DNA of 18,878 nucleotides from Gallionellaceae bacterium UBA6222 (lineage in GTDB: Bacteria > Pseudomonadota > Gammaproteobacteria > Burkholderiales > Gallionellaceae), in NCBI GenBank assembly GCA_002421915.1, contig DISA01000032.1, positions 1 to 18,878 of the forward strand. The letters are read 5' to 3'. Each line of letters starts with the position of its first letter. The stretch's first letter is position 1. A program made the position numbers and the translations under genes. A model generated the notes under the pieces. The model was given only the letters and a program-made list of their open reading frames with translations. It ran no database searches and was not told where the DNA came from. Shown here one piece after another: positions 5,642 to 14,592 of the stretch.

Positions 5642-6434
5642 CATGGATGTTCAAATCTTCCGTATAGGGTTTGCTGGGGAACTGGAAGGCGATCGGACCA
5701 TCCGGCTCGGCATGCAGGAACTGGTGGACGGAGGGGTCTTGCGAGTTGAGGAGTTCGTCAACAGTGCCCTGCGCGGCGATCACGCCGTTGTGGATGAAGT
5801 ACAGATAATCGACAACTTTGAGCGAGGACATCAGGTCGTAGGTCACCACGATGGATGTGGTGCCGAGCGCATCGTTCAGCGTGCGGATCAGGTTTGCAAT
5901 GGTATTGAGCGAGATCGGGTCGAGTCCGGCGAAAGGCTCGTCGTAAATGATCAGCGGCGGGTCGGTGGCGATCGCGCGCGCCAGTGCCACGCGGCGTTCC
6001 ATGCCACCAGATAGTTCGCCCGGCATCAGATCTCTGGCATTGCGCAAGCCGACCGCCTGCAACTTCATCAGCACCAGGTCACGAATGATCTCTTCCGGCA
6101 GGCCGGTGTTCTCGCGCAAGGGGAAAGCCAGATTGTCGTAAACCGACATATCAGTGAACAGTCCGCTGACCTGAAACATCATTCCGATCTTCAGGCGCAT
6201 CTCGTACAGTTCGTCGTTGTCGAGCTCGTGCACGACCTGTCCCATGAACTTTACACTGCCATGTGACGGGCGCAACTGGCCACCGATATGGCGCAGCAAT
6301 GTTGATTTACCACACCCGCTGGGCCCCATGATGCCGACGACCTTGCCTTGCGGGATGGTGAGATTGATACCCTGCAATACCTTGAGCGGGCCGTAAGAAT
6401 AGTGCAGGTCATTGACCTCGATCAGATTAGCCAT
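5622..6434 (-). CDS. mlaF: MlaF-like ABC ATPase of phospholipid transport, orphan and with a Tyr at the H-loop
   Basis: A 270-residue cytoplasmic ATPase of the MlaF/Ttg2A type, which powers the MlaE permease that moves phospholipids between outer and inner membrane. Walker A is GPSGCGKST (37-45), the Q-loop is Gln88 in MMFQVSGLFTDM, the signature is LSGGM (141-145) and Walker B ends in Asp165-Glu166. LFTDMSVYDNLAFPLRE and the late DGPIAFQFPSKPY are MlaF hallmarks. The H-loop, normally His in VSHD, reads VTYD here, with Tyr199 coded by TAC, one base from a His codon. No mlaE, mlaD or mlaC gene follows; a toxin-antitoxin pair lies there instead and overlaps the 3' end by 20 bp. The last residues (HVTVPND) are coded by the complement of the parE end, so the native tail may be lost. 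Family assignment is firm; activity is uncertain. Confidence 0.88.
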   Translation of the reverse strand: MANLIEVNDLHYSYGPLKVLQGINLTIPQGKVVGIMGPSGCGKSTLLRHIGGQLRPSHGSVKFMGQVVHELDNDELYEMRLKIGMMFQVSGLFTDMSVYDNLAFPLRENTGLPEEIIRDLVLMKLQAVGLRNARDLMPGELSGGMERRVALARAIATDPPLIIYDEPFAGLDPISLNTIANLIRTLNDALGTTSIVVTYDLMSSLKVVDYLYFIHNGVIAAQGTVDELLNSQDPSVHQFLHAEPDGPIAFQFPSKPYTEDLNIHVTVPND

Positions 6435-6560
6435 GGTTTGAGTGATTGCTTGAGTTTTCTTCCGTGATTCTTACATGCCGTGGGGCGAGAATATACAGGT
6501 TTCATGCGAACAGGAAGTCAGAAGCTGAACAACAATGCGGGGAGGTTCAATATCTCCGCT

Positions 6561-8543
<1,983 letters not shown>

Positions 8544-8660
8544 GGCCGCGATGATAGCAGAGGGTGTCGGTCATCCCGGCCGGCATGGGACACACAAAAT
8601 CAGCCGGGTATCAACAGTAGCGCAGACAAGGCGGCTACCGATATCCGGTTTTTCAGTTAA

Positions 8661-9056
8661 TCAAGAAAACCTCTGCTGCAGGTATTTGATGATGTTGCTT
8701 GATTCGTACATCCATTGCACATTGCCTTGACTGTCCTCGATCCGCAAGCAGGGAGTCTGGATTTTCCCGCCTCCTTGCAGCAAATCGGCTCTGTGGTTAA
8801 GTTCACGACCATGCTTGGGTTCATGTTGCGCATCACGAAGCTCTATCGGCAAGGATAGTCTCGCCATTTCGTGGCGAACCTTGATGCAAAACGGGCAGGT
8901 ACTAAAGTGGTAGAGGGCTAGTTTCGAACATTCTAAATCGACATTTGATTGATCTTTGGCGGGACGTACCATCCCTGACGGGGTGCCAACTTTCGCCCAT
9001 ACCAGCATGAACGGCTTTAATACCAAACGCAGCATCCTGAAGAAAAATCTTGTCAT
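8661..9056 (-). CDS. Glutaredoxin-like thiol protein with GST-N fold
   Basis: A 131-residue protein. Residues 3-23 form a hydrophobic and basic stretch (FFFRMLRLVLKPFMLVWAKV) that may hold it to the membrane. The glutaredoxin fold follows: LALYHFSTCPFCIKVRHEMA with the active site Cys54-Pro-Phe-Cys57, then LPIELRDAQ, the cis-Pro strand TPCLRIEDSQG and YESSNIIKYLQQRF. Such proteins reduce disulfides or glutathione mixed disulfides. The frame is open up to an ATG at 9122, but AGAGGGA lies 7 nt before the ATG at 9056 and the shorter form starts like its relatives. It is followed after 117 bp by yheS on the same strand. The 117-bp gap holds no gene that I can see. Confidence 0.85.
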   Translation of the reverse strand: MTRFFFRMLRLVLKPFMLVWAKVGTPSGMVRPAKDQSNVDLECSKLALYHFSTCPFCIKVRHEMARLSLPIELRDAQHEPKHGRELNHRADLLQGGGKIQTPCLRIEDSQGNVQWMYESSNIIKYLQQRFS

Positions 9057-9152
9057 TTTCCGTCCCTCTTTAATTGCGCGGTTCAAGCCCAAAATGCAAC
9101 GCCCGACTTGATGCCGGGCCACAGACTACATCAATATCGTTCCCCAGAAATG

Positions 9153-9177
9153 CAAAAAGCCACCCCGTAAGATGGCC
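9153..9177 (-). terminator. Rho-independent terminator of the former tRNA-Asn gene
   Basis: On the minus strand GCCATC (9171-9176) pairs with GGTGGC (9159-9164, one G-T pair) around a 6-nt loop, followed by five T's (9154-9158). It lies 18 bp downstream of the CCA end of the tRNA fragment, where a tRNA terminator is expected. It suggests that the sequence left of 9195 is the original chromosomal flank. Confidence 0.7.
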
Positions 9178-9194
9178 TACTGCTTGTTGAATTC

Positions 9195-9240
9195 TGGCTC
9201 CCCGACCTGGACTCGAACCAGGGACCTGCGGATTAACAGT
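9195..9240 (-). tRNA. 3' fragment of tRNA-Asn (probable att site)
   Basis: Read on the minus strand, this gives CTGTTAA (anticodon loop, GTT) and the 3' anticodon-stem strand TCCG. A complete T arm with GGTTCGAGTCC follows, then the 3' acceptor strand TCGGGGA, the discriminator G and the encoded CCA. The 5' half is missing: right of 9240 the sequence no longer matches a D arm or 5' acceptor strand. A tRNA cut at the anticodon loop with its 3' end retained is the usual mark of an island integrated by a tyrosine recombinase. From the orientation, the island lies to the right and the chromosome to the left. Confidence 0.85.
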
Positions 9241-9716
9241 ACAGGTCACAGTCGAAATCTTGCTTCGTAAGTCGAAGAACTCCTAGAAATTTTTCAGCGC
9301 TGTCAGCCATCAGCTTGACCCACCGAACCTATACCGAACCTAATTCGGCCATAGCTCGCCTGCCCGCATTTTAACTTCATCCCAATCATCGAGTTGCGAA
9401 ATTTTCGACCGAACTGAAACCGATCTTGATGCCGAAAGTGGGGGAGGGGCAGCAGTTCTGAGGGATCTGAAAAACTGCGGAACTGAGAATTCTGGAACGG
9501 TAGGGCGGAATTTTGGCGGCGGCGAGGGGCGGAAGTGCCCCGAGGTTCGCCCAGAGGTGCCCGACTCGCCCCGACTGGAGGTGCCTGTATGGTGTTTTGC
9601 CATGTGGATCCTTGTGTGAGATTTGCTGGATTAGCTTCGACTAGGCCGAATGGCATATTGACCGGTGTGGCTGCTACCCCCCACAATCCGGCGATAATAA
9701 TATTCAGGGATAGATA
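9241..9716. other. 476-bp gene-free region at the island edge
   Basis: No convincing gene is found on either strand. A tandem 11-bp repeat (ACCGAACCTAT at 9322-9332, then ACCGAACCTAA at 9333-9343) lies about 80 bp inside the island and could be an arm site of an integrase. CAGGGA at 9705-9710 is the hsdM ribosome binding site, and GATAAT at 9693-9698 could be a -10 element, without a clear -35. An in-frame minus-strand reading of 9340-9603 is rich in Ser, Pro and Arg and looks spurious. Confidence 0.5.
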
Positions 9717-11363
9717 ATGCTCGACGACATCAAGAAACCCCTGTGGGCGGCTGCCGACAAGCTGCGCGCCAATATGGACGCTGCCGAGTACAAGCACCTC
9801 GTCCTTGGCCTCATCTTCCTCAAATACGTCTCCGACACCTTCGCTGCCCGGCGCACCGAGCTGGGCCGCCGCTTCGCCGACAAGACCGACGAATACTTCC
9901 TGCACGACGGCACGCTCGAACTGCTGGCCGCCGAACTCGAAGACCGCGACTACTACAAGGAAGCCAACGTCTTCTGGGTGCCAGAGTCCGCGCGCTGGGA
10001 AGTCCTGCGCGCCGCCGCCAAGCAGCCCGACATCGGCAAGCGCATCGACGACGCGCTGACTGTCATCGAAACCGAAAACCCCAAGCTCAAGGGCATCCTC
10101 GACAAGCGCTATGGCCGCGCTCAGCTACCGGATGGCAAGCTCGGTGAACTGGTCGATCTGGTGTCCACCATCGGTTTTGGTGACGATCCCGGCAAGGCGC
10201 GCGACGTACTCGGCCAGGTCTACGAATACTTCCTCGGCCAGTTCGCCAGCGCCGAGGGCAAAAAGGGCGGCCAGTTCTATACCCCGGCCAGCATTGTCAA
10301 AACGCTGGTGGCCGTGCTCGCCCCGCACCACGGCAAGGTGTATGACCCCTGCTGCGGTTCAGGCGGCATGTTCGTCCAGTCCGAGAAGTTCATCGAGGCC
10401 CACGGCGGCAAGCTCGGCGATGTGAGCATCTACGGGCAGGAATCCAATCCGACCACCTGGCGGCTGGCGGCGATGAACCTCGCCATTCGCGGCATCGACT
10501 TCAACCTCGGGCGCGAACCGACCGACACCTTCACCCGCAACCAGCACCCCGACCTGCGCGCCGATTTCATCCTCGCCAATCCGCCGTTCAACATCAGCGA
10601 CTGGTGGCATGGCTCTCTGGAAGGCGACCCGCGCTGGGAATTTGGCACCCCGCCGCAGGGCAACGCCAACTATGCGTGGCTACAGCACATGCTTTACCAC
10701 CTGAAGCCCAGCGGCCGCGCCGGCATCGTGCTGGCCAATGGCTCGATGAGTTCCAGCCAGAACAGCGAAGGCGACATTCGCCGCGCCATGGTCGAGGCCG
10801 ACGTGGTGGAAGTCATGATCGCCCTGCCGGGGCAACTCTTCTTCAACACCCAGATTCCCGCCTGCCTGTGGTTCCTCGCCAAGCAGAAGACCACGCGCAA
10901 GGGCGAAGTGCTGTTCATCGACGCTCGCAAGATGGGCAGCATGATCAGCCGGGTGCAGACCGAACTCACCGATGAAGTGATTGAGCGAATTGCAGCAACG
11001 GTGGCGGCTTGGCGCGGCGAACACTCAACCGTAGGTCGGGTTAGCCCGTCAGGGCGTAACCCGACAAACAACCTCGCTCACGGCAATGTCGGGTTACGCG
11101 ATGAAACCGCTAACCCGACCTACGAAAAATACCAGGACATCCCCGGCTACTGCCGCAGCGTCAAGCTCGACGAAATCGCCCAGCACGGCCATGTGCTGAC
11201 CCCCGGGCGCTACGTCGGCGCGGAACAGGTTGAGGACGACGACGAAGCCTTCGCCGACAAGATGCAGGCACTGACCGAGAAACTCGGCGAGCAAATGGCG
11301 AAGGGGGCAGAGCTTGACCAGTTGATCCGGCAGAAGCTGGGAGGGCTGGGGTATGAGTTCTGA
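9717..11363 (+). CDS. hsdM: Type I restriction-modification methyltransferase subunit HsdM, with in-frame palindrome
   Basis: A 548-residue N6-adenine methyltransferase subunit. It forms M2S with HsdS to methylate, and M2SR2 to restrict. The N-terminal helical domain begins MLDDIKKPLWAAADKLRANM. AdoMet motif I is DPCCGSGG (210-217), and the catalytic motif IV is NPPF (288-291) within FILANPPFNISDWW. GQFYTPASIVKTLV (186-199) precedes motif I as usual. The C-terminal part resumes as YQDIPGYCRSVKLDEIAQHG and LTPGRYVGAE. Between AWRGEHST and YEKYQ, residues 439-469 are foreign, coded by a 95-bp palindromic element at 11030-11124. They fall after the catalytic core in a loop, so activity may survive. 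The start ATG at 9717 has CAGGGA upstream. The 3' end overlaps hsdS by 11 bp. Confidence 0.96.
   Translation: MLDDIKKPLWAAADKLRANMDAAEYKHLVLGLIFLKYVSDTFAARRTELGRRFADKTDEYFLHDGTLELLAAELEDRDYYKEANVFWVPESARWEVLRAAAKQPDIGKRIDDALTVIETENPKLKGILDKRYGRAQLPDGKLGELVDLVSTIGFGDDPGKARDVLGQVYEYFLGQFASAEGKKGGQFYTPASIVKTLVAVLAPHHGKVYDPCCGSGGMFVQSEKFIEAHGGKLGDVSIYGQESNPTTWRLAAMNLAIRGIDFNLGREPTDTFTRNQHPDLRADFILANPPFNISDWWHGSLEGDPRWEFGTPPQGNANYAWLQHMLYHLKPSGRAGIVLANGSMSSSQNSEGDIRRAMVEADVVEVMIALPGQLFFNTQIPACLWFLAKQKTTRKGEVLFIDARKMGSMISRVQTELTDEVIERIAATVAAWRGEHSTVGRVSPSGRNPTNNLAHGNVGLRDETANPTYEKYQDIPGYCRSVKLDEIAQHGHVLTPGRYVGAEQVEDDDEAFADKMQALTEKLGEQMAKGAELDQLIRQKLGGLGYEF
11030..11124. repeat. 95-bp nested palindromic element inside hsdM
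   Basis: Outer inverted repeats are perfect over 16 bp: 11030-11045 (CGTAGGTCGGGTTAGC) and 11109-11124. Inner inverted repeats are perfect over 13 bp: GCGTAACCCGACA at 11054-11066 and TGTCGGGTTACGC at 11087-11099. The GTCGGGTTA core occurs four times in alternating orientation, so each half can also fold by itself, as in two REP units facing each other. It is read through without a stop as about 31 residues. Confidence 0.93.
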
Positions 11364-12678
11364 TTGGAAGCTACTTTCGATAGGTGAGTGCCTCGAAAAG
11401 GTTGTCGACAATCGGGGAAAGACGCCACCTATCTCAGAGGTTGAAACAAATTTTGGGCTGATTGAAATCAATGCAATCGTTGGTAGCAACAAACATCCCG
11501 ACTACGCAGCCGTTCGAAAGTACGTTACACCATCGACTTATGAATCTTGGTTCCGTGCAGGTCACCCCAGAATTGGGGATATTTTGTTTTCGACCGTCGG
11601 ATCGATTGCGGAAGTGGCGATATTTAACGGTGGCAGTGGCTGTATTGCCCAAAATCTCGTAGGTCTGCGCCCAAATAAATCTATTATCGACCCTGACTAT
11701 CTCTACTACGTTTTAATCAATCCAGTCACACGTTCCAAACTCAAAACGTTGGATATTAGTTCGGTGCAGCCGAGCATCAAGGTTCCCCACTTGCTTGCTA
11801 CTGAAATTTCCGTTCCAGATGTAACTGTACAGAAGGAAATTACTTCGGTTCTTTCAGCCATCGACGACCGCATCACCCTACTGCGTGAAACGAACACCAC
11901 GCTCGAAGCCATCGCGCAGGCGATGTTCAAATCGTGGTTCGTGGATTTCGATCCCGTCCACGCCAAACAACAAGGCCGCGCCCCCGAAGGCATGGACGAT
12001 GCCACCGCCGCCCTGTTCCCCGACAGCTTCGAGGAATCGGAGCTGGGCTTGGTGCCGAAGGGGTGGCGGGTTGAGCCTCTGACAGAGGTGTTCGATTTTA
12101 GAGAGGGGCCGGGCATCAGAAATTGGCAGTACACAAATTCCGACCAAGGGACGCGGTTTATCAACATTCGCTGCATCCAAGATGGTGACCTGACTATCGA
12201 AACAGCCAACAGAATCACTGATGAAGAGGCAAACGGAAAATACGCGCACTTTCACTTGCAGGCATGGGACGTAGTGGTTTCTACATCGGGCACACTTGGG
12301 CGAAGTGCCATTGTGCGACAAGAACACCTGCCGTTGATGCTTAATACCAGTGTGATTAGGTTCCAACCCATCACAAATAAAATGCTGTTTTGTTTTCTTT
12401 ACGAGTATCTAAATTCTACTGAATTTTTGTTCAAGCTCGAATCAATGGCTTCGGGTAGTGTGCAGAAAAACTTTGGCCCAATGCACCTGAAGCAAATGAA
12501 GCTGGTGTGCCCTCCAATTGATTTAGTTTCGCACTACGAGTCTGTTTGTCGGCCATTATTTGAAAAGTTGATCGAGAATAGAGCAAGTATCAACACCCTT
12601 GCCACCCTCCGCGACACCCTGCTCCCCCGCTTGATTTCTGGCCAGTTGCGCCTGCCGGACATGGAGGTCATTTCATGA
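11353..12678 (+). CDS. hsdS: Type I restriction-modification specificity subunit HsdS
   Basis: A 441-residue protein with two target-recognition domains. Domain 1 covers about 1-160 and domain 2 about 230-400. They are separated by a central conserved helix, starting ITSVLSAIDDRITLLRETNT and including AMFKSWFVDFDPVHAK. The matching C-terminal helix starts at FEKLIENRASINTLATLRDT and ends with LLPRLISGQL. Each domain reads half of a bipartite DNA target. GGGAGGG 7 nt before the ATG at 11353, inside hsdM, gives translational coupling. The recognition domains are visibly AT-richer than the conserved central helix region (about 11860-12090), which fits exchange of recognition domains by recombination. 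The target sequence cannot be read from this. The stop overlaps the next gene's start by 4 bp (ATGA). Confidence 0.95.
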   Translation: MSSDWKLLSIGECLEKVVDNRGKTPPISEVETNFGLIEINAIVGSNKHPDYAAVRKYVTPSTYESWFRAGHPRIGDILFSTVGSIAEVAIFNGGSGCIAQNLVGLRPNKSIIDPDYLYYVLINPVTRSKLKTLDISSVQPSIKVPHLLATEISVPDVTVQKEITSVLSAIDDRITLLRETNTTLEAIAQAMFKSWFVDFDPVHAKQQGRAPEGMDDATAALFPDSFEESELGLVPKGWRVEPLTEVFDFREGPGIRNWQYTNSDQGTRFINIRCIQDGDLTIETANRITDEEANGKYAHFHLQAWDVVVSTSGTLGRSAIVRQEHLPLMLNTSVIRFQPITNKMLFCFLYEYLNSTEFLFKLESMASGSVQKNFGPMHLKQMKLVCPPIDLVSHYESVCRPLFEKLIENRASINTLATLRDTLLPRLISGQLRLPDMEVIS

Positions 12679-13151
12679 AACGCCCCAGAAAAAATATCAA
12701 TCCAAGTCGATTGCCGAAGGAGACATTGGCACTCCTCTACGAGCAGGTTATTTTGCGGTGGGAACTGGATTTGGCTCAACATGCCGGATTCGACATTAGG
12801 CAGAAGGAGTTTCAAGCCTTTCGGCGCAAAAATGAGATCACTCTCGAACCTTTGAATAACTCCGAAGAGTTTGCCAACCGCATGAATGCGCCACTGCCAT
12901 CGGGCAACTGGTTTATATTTTGCAATACAGCATCGGCACAAACGCAGTCGCTTTTCAGGCATCTCCGCAATGCAGCCGCGCACGGGCACATAAGAAAAAC
13001 GCGGGCCAAGCTCAGCTTCCAATCTTTCAACACCAAAAAGAAAGAGGTGATGAAAGGTGAGATCGAAATGGAAATTATTGAACCCTTTGTCCGTGCGCTG
13101 GTGGGCACTGCGATCACCAGGCAACCAAGGGCAAATGAGCCTTCCGCGTAG
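12675..13151 (+). CDS. Small HEPN-like protein inside the type I R-M operon
   Basis: A 158-residue hypothetical protein. It is helical, and contains SLFRHLRNAAAHGHI at 92-106, where R98-N-A-A-A-H103 is the R-x4-H motif of HEPN domains (the catalytic pair in HEPN RNases). LYEQVILRWELDLAQHAG (21-38) would be an earlier helix. The C-terminal part is rich in Lys and Glu, and no membrane segment is seen. The start overlaps the hsdS stop by 4 bp, and GGAGGT lies 6 nt before it, so it is co-translated with the restriction genes. The base composition is AT-richer than hsdM and hsdR. The motif and position suggest an RNase or RNA-binding accessory of the restriction system. The motif is short, so a non-catalytic helical protein remains possible. 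Confidence 0.6.
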   Translation: MKRPRKNINPSRLPKETLALLYEQVILRWELDLAQHAGFDIRQKEFQAFRRKNEITLEPLNNSEEFANRMNAPLPSGNWFIFCNTASAQTQSLFRHLRNAAAHGHIRKTRAKLSFQSFNTKKKEVMKGEIEMEIIEPFVRALVGTAITRQPRANEPSA

Positions 13152-13197
13152 GCCGATGATGCGGAATTTACCAATGCGTTAATGAGAATGCTTTGAG

Positions 13198-14592
13198 ATG
13201 ACAACCCTGCAAACCTTGCTCCCGCTCATCGCCGCAGGCGAATCCGCCACGCTGGAGCTAAAGAAAACCACAGGCCAGCGCACCGAGGCCTGCCGCACCC
13301 TGTGCGCGATGGCGAACGCGCGCGGCGGGAAGGTCTTGTTCGGCGTGACGCCTGCGGGCAAGGTGGCGGGCCAGGCCGTGACCGACAAAACGCTGGAGGA
13401 TCTGGCGCAGGAATTCCAGGGTTTCGAGCCACCGCTGTTCCCCGAGGTCGAGCGCGTTCCGGTTGGTGATGGCTTGGAGGTGCTGCTGGTGTCCGTGAGC
13501 CGGGCGTCGCGGGCGCCGTGTTCCTTTCGCGGCGTGCCTTACGAGCGGGTGCTGAACACGACGCGGACGATGCCGCGCGAAACCTACCAGCGCCTGCTAC
13601 TGGAAGACATGCACGCGGTGCAGCGCTGGGAGAACCAGCCCGCCGAGGGCTGGGATGTGTCGCGGCTGGATGCGCGCGAGATGGTGCTGACGCTGGAGGA
13701 GGCGATCCGCCGGGGGCGCATGGACGACCCCGGCACGCGCGACCCGCTCGAAGTGTTGCGCGGGCTGGGCCTGCTGGTGAAGGACGGGCAGTTGTCGCGC
13801 GCGGCGGTCGTGCTGTTTTGCGGGGATGAAACGCCGCTGCCGGATTTTCCGCAGCTCAGGCTGCGGGTGGCGCGCTTTAAGGGCACGAACCGGGACGAGT
13901 TTCTCGATAACCGCCAGTTTTCCGGCAACGCCTTTGCGCTGATGCGCCGGGCCGAGCGCTTTCTGATCGAGTCGCTGCCCGTTGCCGGGCGCATCGTCCC
14001 CGGCCAAATGGCGCGCGTGGATACGCCGGCCTTGCCGGTGGAGGCGCTGCGCGAGGCGCTGGCGAATGCATTCGTGCACCGCGATTATTCCATCGGCGGC
14101 GGGGCGGTGGGCGTGGCGGTGTACGACGACCGGGTAGAGATCGCGTCCATCGGCGAATTGCATTTCGGCCTGACCCCGGAGGCGTTGTTCCAGCCGCACG
14201 AATCTCGCCCGTGGAACCCGATGGTCGCGGAGACGTTTTACCGGCGCGGGATTATCGAGACTTGGGGACGCGGCACGCTGAAGATTGCGCGCCTGATGCA
14301 CGAGGCCGGGCTCGAACCGCCGATGCTGTCTGCCGCGCCCGGCGCGGTGATCGTGACATTCTGGCTGCCGGGGAAAACGCCGGGGAAAACGCCGGGGAAA
14401 ACGCCGGGGAAAACGCCAAACGAAATTCTGCGGCTATTGGGAGAACGACCCGAACTAACCATTTCCGAGCTGGCTGCACACTTGGTGAAATCCGAGAGCG
14501 CAATTGAGCGTGCCATAAGAAAGCTCCGTGAGTCAGGACAGTTAATGCGCATCGGCCCCGACAAGGGTGGCCATTGGGAGGTGCTGAAGTGA
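13198..14592 (+). CDS. AlbA_2/Schlafen-type domain protein with GHKL-like ATPase region and winged helix
   Basis: A 464-residue protein. Residues 10-100 form an AlbA_2 (Schlafen-like, formerly AAA_4) domain: ESATLELKKTTG (15-26) and AMANARGGKVLFGV (37-50). The middle carries LREALANAFVHRDYSIGGGA and, further on, ETWGRGTLKI, the pattern of the GHKL-like ATPase region (HATPase_c_4) of these so-called RecG-like regulators. Four GKTP units at 391-406 join it to a C-terminal winged helix (EILRLLGERPELTISELAAH onwards). Family members are annotated as transcriptional regulators or putative helicases; the real function is mostly unknown. It lies 46 bp after the HEPN-like gene, and its stop overlaps the hsdR start (GTGA), so it belongs to the restriction operon. 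It may regulate the operon or take part in defence. Confidence 0.85.
   Translation: MTTLQTLLPLIAAGESATLELKKTTGQRTEACRTLCAMANARGGKVLFGVTPAGKVAGQAVTDKTLEDLAQEFQGFEPPLFPEVERVPVGDGLEVLLVSVSRASRAPCSFRGVPYERVLNTTRTMPRETYQRLLLEDMHAVQRWENQPAEGWDVSRLDAREMVLTLEEAIRRGRMDDPGTRDPLEVLRGLGLLVKDGQLSRAAVVLFCGDETPLPDFPQLRLRVARFKGTNRDEFLDNRQFSGNAFALMRRAERFLIESLPVAGRIVPGQMARVDTPALPVEALREALANAFVHRDYSIGGGAVGVAVYDDRVEIASIGELHFGLTPEALFQPHESRPWNPMVAETFYRRGIIETWGRGTLKIARLMHEAGLEPPMLSAAPGAVIVTFWLPGKTPGKTPGKTPGKTPNEILRLLGERPELTISELAAHLVKSESAIERAIRKLRESGQLMRIGPDKGGHWEVLK
14368..14415 (+). repeat. Four tandem 12-bp units coding PGKT repeats
   Basis: The unit CCGGGGAAAACG is repeated four times without change (14368-14415) and coded as PGKT, forming the linker before the winged helix. 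A whole-codon unit lets copy number change by slippage without shifting the frame, so linker length may vary between strains. Confidence 0.95.

Noticed and set aside
9303..9905. 200-residue minus-strand frame over the island edge and the start of hsdM
   Set aside because: Its N-terminal part is antisense to hsdM and the rest is Ser/Pro/Arg-rich without domain signal; not an integrase.
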